This document shows positions 26,594 to 37,800 of a stretch of 64,000 nucleotides of DNA, in pieces; position 1 is the stretch's first letter; each line of letters opens with the position of its first letter. The stretch is taken from positions 1 to 64,000 of the forward strand of contig JADHMO010000003.1 in assembly GCA_016779995.1 (NCBI GenBank). The letters run 5' to 3'. The notes under the pieces were generated by a model. The model searched no databases and was not told the DNA's origin. It was given only the letters and a program-made list of their open reading frames with translations. This DNA comes from Flavobacteriales bacterium (lineage in GTDB: Bacteria; Bacteroidota; Bacteroidia; Flavobacteriales; UBA7312). Made by a program: the position numbers and the translations under genes.

Positions 26594-28144
26594 TTATCTA
26601 GTAACTGTGATTTTTATTGTACTTGTTTCACCATTTGAAGTAAGGTGAGCAAAATAAATACCACTCGTTAAACTACTAACGTCTAAATCCAAAGAATTAT
26701 TTCCTGCATTTAAACTAAATGTTCTAGTAAGGTTGATTTCTCCAAGTATATTAACAACATCTAGCCTCAAATCTGAACTTTCAGAAAGGTTAACATTTAT
26801 TGTCGCCTTAGAGTTCATAGGGTTTGGATAGATAACAAAACCAAAGTTGTCATTTTCATCAATTGAAGATGTTCCAGCTTCAGTATTTTCAAAATAAGTA
26901 TCGTCTTCATTTTCAAAATTCTGAACGGTTTGTTGACTAATGATGATACCGTTGTTGTCTTCAATAGACCAATCTCCATCAATACCACCGTTAGTGTTAG
27001 TTGAAGCTGCTAAGCCATCACCATAATAATCAGTAATTTCAAATTTAAAACAGCCTATTGTTGGAAGTGTAACATCCCACGAATAAAGTTGATTGTTTCC
27101 TAATGGATTAGTTGCATCTGCAGGTGCTAATTGACCAGTTCCAGATATTCCAGCAGTAGCCTCATTTCCTTCAAACCAGATAATGTTATTGTTTTCGTCA
27201 GTGATTTGCATATAAGTTTCGTTACCATAGTTGTCTGTAAGTAGGTTGACTTTAACCATCTGAGAAGACTGACCAGTTGAAAAATTAACAGTATGAGACA
27301 TAGAGTTGTCATTGTCATTATCATCAGTAGAAGTAATATTTACTTCAATTGTTTCTGTCTCAACAGTAATATTTCCAAAATTGATAGTCGTTGTTTCGTA
27401 AGTATCAAGGTTTCCGTCAAAATCGTCTGATGCAATAGTCTGTCCGTTAGCACTTACTTCAACACTAAATGAAGTTAGGGTATTTGTTCCCATATTTTGA
27501 ACAACAACTGAGAAATTTCCTGATGCACTTGATTCACATCCGTTAGGAAGAATATCAGTATCAATATTTAACAAGGCAGCGTTTGTTCCTTCAGTTTCTG
27601 TAGGACAGTTTGCAATGCCGTTATAGTGTGCTGATGCTGATAATTGACCAGACACAGTAAGGGTTCTATTAGGACAAATAGTGTAAATAATTGGCCAGTA
27701 AGGTAGTTGGTACAAGTCGGCAATGTTGTCATCATTACTAATTGGGAAATTTACTTCATTTCCATCTGGTGCTAACCAGTTTCCAAGGTTGCTATTTTCC
27801 AATTCACTAAGTGCAGTAGTGGGATCTCCTTCAAACCATAAAATCATTATGTCATCCGTTGTGTTTGCACTAACGCCTGGTTCTCCAACAGGTCCGTGAG
27901 CTTCCCAAATTTCTTCGAATGTACCGCCTGAGTGGTAGTTCCAGCAAGGACCACACCAAGTTGCACTAATGTCTAGAATTACTGTGTATCCGTTGTCTAA
28001 GTAGTCATATAGTCTGTGTTCATTTCCATTGACGTCTGTAGTTGTAAAGTCAGGAGCAATCGAGCCATCAGGAAGTTGAGCCGATGCAAGGAATGAAGTC
28101 GATAAGAATAAAACTATAAATAGGTTTTTGATAAAGTTAGTCAT
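26594..28144 (-). CDS. Secreted TlpA-like protein with T9SS sorting domain (copy 1)
   Basis: 516 residues. A signal peptide (to SAQ at 23) is followed by a TlpA/thioredoxin domain starting LPDGSIAPDFTTTDVNG, with the active site ATWCGPCWNYH (Cys64, Cys67). A central beta-rich region (~190-290) and a module with VNLLTDNYGNETYMQI precede the C-terminal T9SS sorting domain (VIYPNPMNSKA ... GIYFAHL ... IKITVTR). It is thus a thiol-type protein sent outside the cell. It is paralogous to the gene at 28333. Own promoter boxes lie upstream. Confidence 0.92.
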   Translation of the reverse strand: MTNFIKNLFIVLFLSTSFLASAQLPDGSIAPDFTTTDVNGNEHRLYDYLDNGYTVILDISATWCGPCWNYHSGGTFEEIWEAHGPVGEPGVSANTTDDIMILWFEGDPTTALSELENSNLGNWLAPDGNEVNFPISNDDNIADLYQLPYWPIIYTICPNRTLTVSGQLSASAHYNGIANCPTETEGTNAALLNIDTDILPNGCESSASGNFSVVVQNMGTNTLTSFSVEVSANGQTIASDDFDGNLDTYETTTINFGNITVETETIEVNITSTDDNDNDNSMSHTVNFSTGQSSQMVKVNLLTDNYGNETYMQITDENNNIIWFEGNEATAGISGTGQLAPADATNPLGNNQLYSWDVTLPTIGCFKFEITDYYGDGLAASTNTNGGIDGDWSIEDNNGIIISQQTVQNFENEDDTYFENTEAGTSSIDENDNFGFVIYPNPMNSKATINVNLSESSDLRLDVVNILGEINLTRTFSLNAGNNSLDLDVSSLTSGIYFAHLTSNGETSTIKITVTR

Positions 28145-28168
28145 AAATGTATTGTTTTGTTAGGTTCA

Positions 28169-28186
28169 CAAATTTAAGCAAATTTA
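28169..28186 (-). promoter_or_regulatory. Tandem -7 boxes (two TAAATTTG) for the 28144 gene
   Basis: On the minus strand two TAAATTTG boxes, ten bases apart (28179-28186 and 28169-28176), precede the start at 28144 by 25-35 bases. A third copy is at 28252-28259. All fit TAnnTTTG. The region is very AT-rich, so chance matches are possible. Confidence 0.45.
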
Positions 28187-28283
28187 AATTTAATTATGTA
28201 ATTCCCTTATTATTTTTATTCTAAACTGCAGTTTTGCTTTAAGGTTGATTACAAATTTATGTTAAAACTAGAGTTATTGACAA

Positions 28284-28308
28284 AAAAAATAGCCCGAAGG
28301 CTATTTTT
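28284..28308 (-). terminator. Intrinsic terminator with UUCG tetraloop
   Basis: On the minus strand AAAAATAGCC and GGCTATTTTT flank TTCG, giving a C(UUCG)G tetraloop stem followed by a T-run. It closes the operon 30956-28333. Confidence 0.88.
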
Positions 28309-28332
28309 AAAAATTGATTTTTTAATCTGATA

Positions 28333-29847
28333 TTATTCTATTTTTAAGATATTTTGAGACTGAACGAACGATTTAGATTCAATGCTTACAGTATAAATAC
28401 CTCTTACAAGTTCAGCACAATTTATGTTGACTGTATTAGAGCCTTTAATTAGATCTACATCATTTAATTCAAGAATTTTTGATCCTAATACATTATAGAT
28501 CGAAATTTGTGCGTTTTCAACAAATTCATTTGAGCTAATAGTGAGTTCAGATTGATTATACACTGGGTTTGGAAAAACTCCAAACTCAATGGAAGAATTT
28601 TCTTTCATATTTAGCCCATTACCATCTGAGGTTATTGCAAAAATTGTTTTAACATCAGTGCCAAAATTTGGTTTAGTCAGTTCACTAATTATGTCAGTAC
28701 TAACAAGATTATGACCTGTTACAGCATATCCAGATTGAACTGTTGCATCTGACAAACCATCGCCATAACTATCTAAAATATTTAGTTCATAACATTTTGT
28801 ACCCTCTGGAAGTGCCACATAATACTCGAATGATTTATTAGCGTCTTCGCCTCCAGATCCATTGGAGCCTGGTCCTGCTTGGTAAGGGCCAAAGCTTTTT
28901 AAAGTATTCCCATCACTATCTTTTAGGTTCCAAGAAGTTTCTCCAGGGTAATTGTCTGTTACAATTGTAATTTTAATGGTGTTTTCTGTTTCAGATGGAG
29001 CAAGTTCAATTTCCAAGCTTGACTCATTACCATCACTAAAAGTATCTGTATTATTATTGACGGTCACTAATCGTGCAGTATAGGAGCTATTACCAGTAAT
29101 GTTACTTATGGTATTAAACTCAACACTTCCTTTAGCTAGTGATGTTAAGTTACCGCTCCAATCCGTTGAGTCTATGGCGTTATCATTTTCATATAGCTTA
29201 ACTTTTGCACTTGTCAAATTGTTAGTTCCAAAGTTAATGATTTCTACTGAAGGCGTTACATCTTCTCCAGAAAGACAAACTTTCTGAATATTGTCATGTA
29301 AAGCGGCGTTATTAGATGTGCCCTGAATACTATTTCCGCACTTTTCTTCAAAAAGGGCCTTTAATTGAGCTGGAGTTTTTTGTCCAAATTGATAGATTTT
29401 TTTATCGGGACAAATACCATAGATTGTAGGGTAATATTGGATTTGAAATGTAGTTGAAAGAGAGGCGTTGTCAATTATTGGGTATGGCGTTCCCGTAATC
29501 CAATCGCCTGTAGTGTTAGAGCCAGTTCCTTGTAAGTCAGCTAAGGATGTGTTGGACGCTCCTTCTATAAGTATTACCATAAGTTCATTACTAGCATCTG
29601 GTCCATACATATTATAAAGATTTTTTAAAGCGTGTGATTCATGGTAAGACCAACACGGACCGCACCAAGTTGCTGAGATATCGATGAGAACTGGAATGCC
29701 TTTGTCTAAATAGTCGGCAAAAAGAGAATGGCTGTTGCCATTGATGTCGTCTGCTGTAAAGTCTGGGGCAGTACTGCCATCAGCCATTTGAGCATTTGCT
29801 TGTGTAAAAAACACAAAACATAAGGGTAAGAGTAGTAGATTTTTCAT
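28333..29847 (-). CDS. Secreted TlpA-like protein with T9SS sorting domain (copy 2)
   Basis: 504 residues, same build as the gene at 26594: signal peptide to NAQ (~19), thioredoxin domain beginning MADGSTAPDFTADDINGNS, active site SATWCGPCWSYHE (Cys62, Cys65), beta-rich middle, then a T9SS tail (GVFPNPVYNQS ... GIYTVSIES). The middle segment VTDNYPGETSWNLKD parallels VNLLTDNYGNETYMQI of copy 1. The two genes look like an old tandem duplication. It follows the Omp28-T9SS gene by 14 bases. Confidence 0.92.
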   Translation of the reverse strand: MKNLLLLPLCFVFFTQANAQMADGSTAPDFTADDINGNSHSLFADYLDKGIPVLIDISATWCGPCWSYHESHALKNLYNMYGPDASNELMVILIEGASNTSLADLQGTGSNTTGDWITGTPYPIIDNASLSTTFQIQYYPTIYGICPDKKIYQFGQKTPAQLKALFEEKCGNSIQGTSNNAALHDNIQKVCLSGEDVTPSVEIINFGTNNLTSAKVKLYENDNAIDSTDWSGNLTSLAKGSVEFNTISNITGNSSYTARLVTVNNNTDTFSDGNESSLEIELAPSETENTIKITIVTDNYPGETSWNLKDSDGNTLKSFGPYQAGPGSNGSGGEDANKSFEYYVALPEGTKCYELNILDSYGDGLSDATVQSGYAVTGHNLVSTDIISELTKPNFGTDVKTIFAITSDGNGLNMKENSSIEFGVFPNPVYNQSELTISSNEFVENAQISIYNVLGSKILELNDVDLIKGSNTVNINCAELVRGIYTVSIESKSFVQSQNILKIE

Positions 29848-29861
29848 TTCATTTAAGGGTT

Positions 29862-30956
29862 TTATCTAACAATTATTTTATGTGTTGAAGATTGATTTCC
29901 ATTTTGTAGTTCTAAGAAATAAATTCCACCAACAAAGTCAGAAATATCGACTTGTAGTTTGCTATGACCTGCTGAGAAAGTTTTTTGTTGTGACATTACA
30001 TTTTGACCTAAAAGGTTGTATAGTTTAAAGCTTATGTTACTAACTTTTCTTATCTCAAATTCAACGTTTACTTTATCAATTGCTGGGTTAGGATAAATAT
30101 CAATCGATTCTATTGAATTAGTAGCTTCAGTTATACTAGTTGCAGAACCCATCTTCGGCTTCATATGAGTAGTATTCAATACTTCTTGCCTATCTTCAGT
30201 TACAAAAACAGCGATATCTAAATCCTCTAGTTTTAAATCAACACCTTGAATGTTCTCAGGTAGATTATAAAAAACTTGCTTATAAACCAGTGTTCCAGCT
30301 GAAATGGAATCTATTTTTTCACCCCATTGACCTGTTGGCAAGTGCCTTAGAATATGTTTATGCTTATATTCTGCGTCAGAACCATCAGCAGGGTTGAAAC
30401 TACTTGCTCCAGATTGACTTCCAATGATATCGTCTTGTAAAACAGCAACATTGAGTCTGTTAAAATCAACATCTTGATCTTCGTTATAAAATACTTCTAC
30501 TTCAACATATAGTTTACGTGTTGCCGTATCCACTACAGCATTCATGCCGATGTTTAGAACAGCTTGTTCTAATAAAACATCGCTTGACACAGAAGCCCAG
30601 GCATTTCTTCCCATAGACATCGCGCTACCACTAAATACGTGTCTATTTATAGTTCCTGTTGGGTAGCCTGATATTCCAGATTGACCTGCTAGAGCTGAGC
30701 CAAAATCTGTGTTTAAGTTCGGATAACTAGTAGGGGCGTATCCTCCTGTATGAACTCTTATTAGTACAATATCATTAGGATTTGCTACTTTAATATCATT
30801 AGCTATTTTATGTCCATCGGGGCAATATGGACAAAGACGACCAGTATATTCTTCGAGTAACACATTTTTATTTTCTACTTGAGTAGTATCTACAAGGTTC
30901 TGAGCGTTCAAAGAAAAGCTAACAATTGTAGCAATGAGAAGTAATTTTTTTTTCAT
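29862..30956 (-). CDS. Omp28-family protein with T9SS sorting domain
   Basis: 364 residues. Signal peptide (to NAQ at 19), then the Omp28 motif VLLEEYTGRLCPYCPDGHK with Cys42 and Cys45, and a T9SS sorting domain at the end (IYPNPAIDKV ... GIYFLELQNG). Related to the lipoprotein at 23560, but surface-secreted rather than lipid-anchored. It heads a two-gene operon with the TlpA-like copy 2. The 218-base upstream intergenic region, shared with a divergent T9SS gene, shows no minus-strand TAnnTTTG. Confidence 0.88.
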   Translation of the reverse strand: MKKKLLLIATIVSFSLNAQNLVDTTQVENKNVLLEEYTGRLCPYCPDGHKIANDIKVANPNDIVLIRVHTGGYAPTSYPNLNTDFGSALAGQSGISGYPTGTINRHVFSGSAMSMGRNAWASVSSDVLLEQAVLNIGMNAVVDTATRKLYVEVEVFYNEDQDVDFNRLNVAVLQDDIIGSQSGASSFNPADGSDAEYKHKHILRHLPTGQWGEKIDSISAGTLVYKQVFYNLPENIQGVDLKLEDLDIAVFVTEDRQEVLNTTHMKPKMGSATSITEATNSIESIDIYPNPAIDKVNVEFEIRKVSNISFKLYNLLGQNVMSQQKTFSAGHSKLQVDISDFVGGIYFLELQNGNQSSTHKIIVR

Positions 30957-31136
30957 AATTTTTAAGTTTAGAGTTATTAATCAATTAAACCACAACATAT
31001 CACTTATTAAGGGACTGCTAAATTAATGAAAAGTTGCCTCTTTAGAAAAGGTAAAACTAGAGTCTTAGCATTTTCTTACGTCTTCAATTGTGTTTTTTGG
31101 CAGGTATAATAGCGAACTAGTTTAGTATGTTTTTAC

Positions 31137-31144
31137 TATATTTG
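31137..31144 (+). promoter_or_regulatory. -7 box (TATATTTG) for the 31175 gene
   Basis: TATATTTG matches TAnnTTTG, 30 bases before the ATG at 31175. No convincing -33 TTTG is seen 19-21 bases upstream. Confidence 0.5.
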
Positions 31145-31174
31145 TAATGAATAAATTAAACACACAGATTTAAT

Positions 31175-31885
31175 ATGAAAAATTTACTATTAATATCGGC
31201 TGTTTTGGTCTCTTTATCAGCTTTTTCACAGAGTATTAGTGTTGAGGCTCACACAACAGAGGTTGACCCTACTTGTTGTACGACTCTAATTGGAGATATA
31301 GGAACTGAAATAACTGTTAGGAACACAACAAATTCATCAATAGAAATTAGTGTTTCTAGACAAACGCTCAATCAAACATTGGGAACAGAAAATTATTTTT
31401 GTTGGACATCGTGTTACGGTTCGCAAACCAGTGTTTCTCCTCAATCTAAACTCTTTTCTCCGCAAGAAGTGGATCAGAATAGTTTTCAGGTACATTACGA
31501 CAACAAAGGTTATACACCAGCCTCTGCTTCGGTAAAGTATTGCGCCTTTGTTACTTCAAACCCTTCTGACTCGGCATGTACTATTGTTAATTATACTGTA
31601 GGTATTACTTCTGTTGAAGACAATTTTAGTACTGTTTCTTTTTCAGAATTTCACCCAAACCCTACGTCTTCGATAGCTTTTTTAGATTATAATCTAGATT
31701 ATTCTGATGTGGCTGAAATTGTTGTAACTGACATGCTTGGAAATGTGATTCGTAAAGAAAATATTAGCAGCCAAAGTGGCACTCTAAAATTTGATGTTAG
31801 TAATACCAAAGCGGGTTTATATTTTGCAAACATCTCAGTTAATGGAGAGTTAAAAACAATAAAGCGTTTAGTTGTTAGCAAATAA
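31175..31885 (+). CDS. Secreted Cys-containing protein with T9SS sorting domain
   Basis: 236 residues. Signal peptide (to FSQS ~20), a compact ~130-residue domain with six cysteines (a CC pair at 34-35, CWTSC, and two more at about 125-140), then a T9SS tail (FHPNPTSS ... GLYFANISVNG). I do not recognise the N-terminal domain; the even Cys number suggests disulfides. It diverges from the Omp28/TlpA T9SS operon, so a structural-disulfide client of those proteins is possible but only inferred. A strong terminator follows. Confidence 0.85.
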   Translation: MKNLLLISAVLVSLSAFSQSISVEAHTTEVDPTCCTTLIGDIGTEITVRNTTNSSIEISVSRQTLNQTLGTENYFCWTSCYGSQTSVSPQSKLFSPQEVDQNSFQVHYDNKGYTPASASVKYCAFVTSNPSDSACTIVNYTVGITSVEDNFSTVSFSEFHPNPTSSIAFLDYNLDYSDVAEIVVTDMLGNVIRKENISSQSGTLKFDVSNTKAGLYFANISVNGELKTIKRLVVSK

Positions 31886-31905
31886 TTGATTTATTATAAA
31901 TTTAT

Positions 31906-31933
31906 AAAACCGGTCTTAGTGCCGGTTTTTTTT
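31906..31933 (+). terminator. Intrinsic terminator after the 31175 gene
   Basis: AAAACCGG and CCGGTTTT form an 8-bp stem around TCTTAGTG, followed by a T-run. Next gene starts at 31967. Confidence 0.88.
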
Positions 31934-31966
31934 GTTTAATTTTACGAGCTTATTCTAAAAAAACGT

Positions 31967-34237
31967 ATGTCAAATAGAAGAAGAAAACAAGAATCGCTTG
32001 ATTATCATAAATTAGGTCGGCCAGGAAAAATAGAGGTTATTCCTACTAAAAAACACAGCTCTCAGCGTGATTTGTCTTTGGCCTATTCTCCTGGAGTTGC
32101 TGAACCTTGTATCAAAATCAGTGAAAACAAAGATGATGTTTACGAATACACAGCAAAAAGCAATTTAGTAGCAGTAATAACTAACGGGACTGCCGTTCTT
32201 GGATTAGGAGATATCGGCCCTGAGGCGTCTAAGCCTGTAATGGAAGGAAAAGGATTGTTATTTAAGATTTTTGCTGATATAGACGTTTTCGACATTGAAG
32301 TTGATGCTTCAGAAGTAGATAAATTTGTTGAGGTTGTAAAGTCTATTGCGCCAACCTTTGGAGGTATCAATTTAGAAGACATTAAAGCTCCTGAATGTTT
32401 TGAAATAGAAAAGCGTCTTAAAGAAGAATTAGACATTCCCATAATGCATGACGATCAGCACGGAACTGCAATTATTTCTGCTGCTGCACTTTTGAATGCC
32501 CTTGAACTCGCCGACAAAAAGATAGATTCTATTCAGGTTGTCATAAATGGTGCTGGTGCTGCTGCTATGTCGTGCGCTAAATTATACCTTTCGCTTGGGG
32601 CTAAGAAGTCTAATATTATTATGCTCGATAGCAAAGGTGTAATCAGAAAAGATAGAGATAATTTAACCCAAGAAAAAGCATTCTTTGCATCTGATAGAAA
32701 TTTAAGCACACTTGATGAGGCTATGAATGGAGCTGATGTTTTTTTAGGTTTGTCATCTGGAAACATTGTTTCCAAAGAGATGATTAAGTCCATGGCTAAA
32801 ACACCAATTGTCTTTGCTTTAGCAAACCCTGACCCTGAAATATCTTACAATGATGCTGTATCTGTTAGAGAAGATATCATAATGGCTACGGGGCGTTCTG
32901 ACCACCCTAATCAAGTCAATAATGTCTTAGGATTTCCATACATATTTAGAGGGGCACTGGATGTTAGAGCAACAAGTATAAATGAAGAGATGAAATTGGC
33001 TGCAGTTCGTAGTATCGCTGAATTGACTAAAGAAGTAGTCCCCGATACAGTTAATTTAGCTTACGGAGAAAAAGTTATCACTTTTGGCCCAGAATATATT
33101 ATTCCAAAACCTCTTGATAATCGATTAATATCTGTTGTAGCTCCAGCAGTAGCAAAAGCAGCCATAGAGTCTGGAGTGGCTCAAAAGAATATTTCGAATT
33201 TTGAAGAATATGCCCAAGAATTGAATAAACGATTGGGCTTAGACAATAAACTAGTCAGAAGAATTACTACCAAGGCTAAAAGAAACCCCAAGCGTATTGT
33301 CTTTGCAGAAGCCGAGCATTATAAAATTTTGAAAGCTGCTCAAGAAGTTAAAGATGAAGGTATTGCCATTCCAATTTTATTAGGTAGGGAAGGTAGAATT
33401 AGACAGCTAATTGAGGATAATGTTTTGGATTTAGATGACGTTCAGGTACTAGACCCTAAGAGTGATGAGCAAAGGGAAATGAGAAATCAATTTGGACAGA
33501 TTCTTTTTGAAAAACGCAAACGCAAAGGAATGACACTGCCAGAAGCGCAAAAGCTGATGCGTGAGAGAAATTATTTTGGCTCAATGATGGTCGATCAAGG
33601 TATGGCTGACGCTTTTATTTCAGGAATAAGTAGAAATTATCCTAGTACATTACGCCCAGCCTTACAAATTATAGGAACTGAAGAAGGAGTTGATAAGGTA
33701 GCAGGAATGTTTATCCTTAACACTAAAAAAGGAACTCTATTTTTAGCTGATACCACCATAAATATTAACCCTACGGCAGAAGAGTTAGCTAATATTGCGA
33801 TGTTAACAGCCAAGACAGTACGCCGATTTAATGTAGTGCCCAGAATAGCATTGTTGTCATATTCCAACTTTGGTTCATCAATGAACTCAAAGGTTGCTAA
33901 AATAACGGAAGCCTTAAAAATAATAAATGAGGCAGAGCCAACTTTATCGGTAGACGGAGAAATACAAGCGGATTTTGCTTTAAACAAAGAAAAGAGAGAG
34001 CAAATTTTCCCTTTTTCTGATTTAAAAGAGAATGCTAATACGCTTATTTTCCCCAACTTAGAATCTGGAAATATAGCCTATAAGTTAATGCAAGAATTTG
34101 ACGATGTAGAAGCGATAGGGCCTATTTTGATTGGCATGAAAAAGCCTGTGCATATTTTACAACTTGGTTGCTCGGTGCGTGAAATTGTAAATATGGTAAC
34201 TATTGCCGTTATTGATGCTCAAACAAAAAGAATATGA
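31967..34237 (+). CDS. maeB: NADP-dependent malic enzyme, MaeB type
   Basis: 756 residues. The first ~420 are malic enzyme ([14 protein letters not shown], then [10 protein letters not shown], then [16 protein letters not shown] as the nucleotide-binding loop). The rest (~430-756) is a phosphotransacetylase-like domain ([13 protein letters not shown] ...), which in this family is regulatory. It decarboxylates malate to pyruvate making NADPH. Its stop overlaps the ruvA start by four bases. The next genes form the order ruvA-sprA-gcvH seen in other Flavobacteriia. Confidence 0.96.
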   Translation: MSNRRRKQESLDYHKLGRPGKIEVIPTKKHSSQRDLSLAYSPGVAEPCIKISENKDDVYEYTAKSNLVAVITNGTAVLGLGDIGPEASKPVMEGKGLLFKIFADIDVFDIEVDASEVDKFVEVVKSIAPTFGGINLEDIKAPECFEIEKRLKEELDIPIMHDDQHGTAIISAAALLNALELADKKIDSIQVVINGAGAAAMSCAKLYLSLGAKKSNIIMLDSKGVIRKDRDNLTQEKAFFASDRNLSTLDEAMNGADVFLGLSSGNIVSKEMIKSMAKTPIVFALANPDPEISYNDAVSVREDIIMATGRSDHPNQVNNVLGFPYIFRGALDVRATSINEEMKLAAVRSIAELTKEVVPDTVNLAYGEKVITFGPEYIIPKPLDNRLISVVAPAVAKAAIESGVAQKNISNFEEYAQELNKRLGLDNKLVRRITTKAKRNPKRIVFAEAEHYKILKAAQEVKDEGIAIPILLGREGRIRQLIEDNVLDLDDVQVLDPKSDEQREMRNQFGQILFEKRKRKGMTLPEAQKLMRERNYFGSMMVDQGMADAFISGISRNYPSTLRPALQIIGTEEGVDKVAGMFILNTKKGTLFLADTTININPTAEELANIAMLTAKTVRRFNVVPRIALLSYSNFGSSMNSKVAKITEALKIINEAEPTLSVDGEIQADFALNKEKREQIFPFSDLKENANTLIFPNLESGNIAYKLMQEFDDVEAIGPILIGMKKPVHILQLGCSVREIVNMVTIAVIDAQTKRI

Positions 34238-34815
34238 TTACACACATACAAGGAAAATTAGTAGAGAAAAACCCTTCATTTGTCATTATTGATTGTAATG
34301 GGATAGGTTATTTCTTGAGAATATCATTGCAAACCTTTTCCAAGTTGTCTAATGATGAACATTGTATGCTTTTTACTCATTTGTCTATTAAAGAAGATGC
34401 CCATACCCTTTATGGTTTTTTCGATAAAGACGAGCGTGAGTTATTTCGATTACTTATTTCTGTTTCAGGAGTAGGCCCTAACACAGCTCAGATGATATTG
34501 TCTTCATTAACTCCACATGAGATACAGCAATCGATACTTACAGAAAATGTTAGAGTTTTACAGGCAGTAAAGGGAATTGGTGGAAAAACAGCACAACGTA
34601 TCATTTTAGATTTGAAAGAAAAAATTGCTAAACTTGGAATAAGCGCAAATTCTTCCTCAATTTCATACAATACTATTCGAGAAGAAGCGTTATCGGCATT
34701 AACCATGCTTGGGTTTTCTAAAAACAGTATTGAAAAATACATTGATAAAGAACTGCAAGAAGATGGGAGTGTTGAGGTCGAAGAATTGGTTAAACGAGTA
34801 CTTAAAAAAATATAG
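34234..34815 (+). CDS. ruvA: Holliday junction DNA-binding protein RuvA
   Basis: 193 residues. N-terminal OB fold ([28 protein letters not shown]), two helix-hairpin-helix motifs (LLISVSGVGPNTAQMILS; LQAVKGIGGKTAQRII), and the small C-terminal domain III that contacts RuvB. It binds four-way junctions. Its partner ruvB is at 19.3 kb. It overlaps maeB by four bases. Confidence 0.97.
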   Translation: MITHIQGKLVEKNPSFVIIDCNGIGYFLRISLQTFSKLSNDEHCMLFTHLSIKEDAHTLYGFFDKDERELFRLLISVSGVGPNTAQMILSSLTPHEIQQSILTENVRVLQAVKGIGGKTAQRIILDLKEKIAKLGISANSSSISYNTIREEALSALTMLGFSKNSIEKYIDKELQEDGSVEVEELVKRVLKKI

Positions 34816-34844
34816 AGATGACTCTCTAATTTAATGGAATTATA

Positions 34845-37800
34845 GTGTTTCAAAATAAGGCAATACATAAACAAGCACTTTGGTGCTTTTTCTTGTTTTT
34901 AGTGCTGAGTAAATTTTCATATTCTCAGTCCACTAATGATAGCCTAATTTATCAGATACCAGAAAATAATCCTTGGGATAATCCACTAGATAATCCAAAT
35001 AGCGGTTTTTACCTAAACCCTCCCTCTAACCTGCAGCCTCAATTAGAGTACGACCCTGAGTCAAAACTGTATAGTGTAGAGCAAAAAATAAATGGTTTTA
35101 GACTTTCAAACCCTACATTTCTGAGTGCCGAAGAATACGATAATTACAATTCTAGACAATCTATATCAGACTATTGGAAAGAAAAAACTTCAAACCCCTC
35201 GCTTAGTGGAGATAACACCAATAAAGGCCCTTTGAGTATAGACATAGGAGGAGAAATTTTTGATAAAATATTTGGAAATAGTACGGTAGATATTAGACCC
35301 CAGGGCTCAGCAGAACTGATATTTTCTATTAAGCACAACAAGACCGAAAATAATGCTCTGCCAATAGATAAACAAAGCAACACCAGCTTTGACTTCAAAC
35401 AAAAAATACAAATGAATGTCATCGGTAAAATTGGCGACAAACTCCAACTAAATACCAATTATAATACTGAAGCAATTTTTGATTTTGACAACAAGATTAA
35501 GCTGGAATACGAAGGTGAAGAAGATGAAATAATAAAGAAAATCGAAATTGGAAATGTAGGCTTACCTCTCAACGGTACTTTAATCTCTGGAAGTCAAAGT
35601 TTATTAGGTTTAAAAACACAACTGCAATTTGGTAGAGCAACAGTAACTACTATTTTTTCTCAACAAAAAAGTAATTCTAAAGTAATTGATGTTGAAGGGG
35701 GTGCACAAACCACAGAGTTTGATATCTATGCCGATCAATACGAAACCAACAAACACTTTTTTCTATCTCATTACTTTAAGTCAAGGTATAATGAGGCTAT
35801 GTCACAACTACCTTTTATCAATTCGCCAGTAAATATTACAAAAATTGAGGTTTGGGTAACCAACAAAACAGGAACTGTAGAAGACACTAGAAATATTTTA
35901 GCCTTTTTGGACTTAGGAGAGTCTCAGTCCGATATGTATAACACGGTTTTATTTTCTGATAATGCTGACTTTTCCTATCCCGACAATGATAACAATACTC
36001 TTTATCAACAGATGCTCTCTGAAGGTGAGGCGTTGAGAAATATAAATCAAGTGAATAGCATATTTGGTACAGCTTCTTATCCTGACTTTTTAGGTTCGCA
36101 AGATTATGAAAAGTTAGAAAGAGCAAGATTATTGTCACCGACTGAATATACATTTCATCCCCAATTGGGTTATATATCATTAAACAACATCATTGGGCCT
36201 GATGAGGTTTTAGCTGTAGCTTTTCAATATACCATAGGAAATGAACTTTATCAAGTGGGTGAGTTTAGCTCAAATGGACCGTCAGCACCAAGCTCATTAT
36301 TTGTTAAACTATTGAAAAATTTGAGTTTTTCTCCACAACTGCCTAACTGGGACTTGATGATGAAAAACATATATTCTTTAGGTGCATACAACGTTAGCCC
36401 TACAGAATTTTATTTAGATGTAGTTTTTGAAAATACTAGGGATAATGGTACAATTACGAACTATATTCCTGAAGAAAATCTAACAAATAAACCCATAATC
36501 AATCTTTTACGATTGGATCAATTAAATGCTCAGCAGGAGCGCAAGGCCGATGGTATTTTTGATTTCTTACCTGGCATTACAATCATTACCTCAAATGGTA
36601 AAATTATTTTTCCAGTAAGAGAACCTTTTGGTGAAGATTTAAGAGATAAATTTAGCAACAATGACATTGCAAACAATTACGTTTATGATGTCCTTTACGA
36701 TTCTACTTTAACCATTGCTCAGCAATTTCCAGAATACAACAAATTCAGAATAAAGGGAAGTTATCAATCTGAGTCGGGAGCTGAAATTTATCTGGGAGTT
36801 TTTTCCATAGAACCAGGCTCAGTAGTAGTAACGGCTGGGGGTTTGCGACTTGAAGAAGGACAAGACTTTACCGTCAATTATTCTATGGGAAAAGTTAATA
36901 TCATCAATGACGGTATATTGATGTCAGGAACTCCCATTAGAATTTCTGTTGAAAGTAACACCTTTGGCTTACAACAAAAAACACTAGTAGGTACTCATGT
37001 AGATTATCGTATTTCTGATGACTTTATGCTTGGGGGTACTATTCTAAACCTGACCGAAAAACCCTATACCAAAAAGGTGAATTCTGGCGACGAGCCTATC
37101 TCAAATACCATATGGGGCTTAGATGGTACATATAGACGAGAATCTAACTTATTGACCAAAATTGTAGATTTTTTACCACTATTAGAAACCAAAGAAAAGT
37201 CTATGCTTACTGCTCAAGGTGAGTTTGCTCATCTCATACCCGGTCATCAAAGAGCGATTGGTGAAAATGGAACAGCCTATATTGATGACTTTGAAGCTAG
37301 TAGCACAGGAATAGATATAAAAAATCCTGGGGCTTGGTTTTTAGCTAGTTTGCCCAACGACCCTGATTTATTCCCTGAGTCTGCATTACCTAATCAAAGT
37401 CCTAGACTTGGAAACTTAAACTCAGGAGCAAATAGAGCATTATTATCTTGGTATAATATTGACCCAGTATTTTACAGAAATACCAATAATACCCCAAGAC
37501 ATATAGCTGACGATGAGGTACAACTATCAAACCACAATGTAAGAGAAGTACTTGAAAAGGAAGTATTCCCCAATCGTGACCCCCAGTATGCTACTCAAGT
37601 ATCTAATTTGCCAGTTTTTAACCTTTCCTATAATCCATCTAAAAGAGGACCTTATAATTTTGACACTGAAAATATTACCACCTCAGGATTATTACTAAAC
37701 CCCGAAAATAGGTGGGCTGGAATTATGCGTAAGCTAGAAACAACAGACTTCGAATTGCAAAATATTGAGTTTGTTGAGTTTTGGATAATGGACCCTTTTA

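Noticed and set aside
35887-36180. Minus-strand frames inside sprA
   Set aside because: Fully inside a well-supported 2381-codon gene and without recognisable features.
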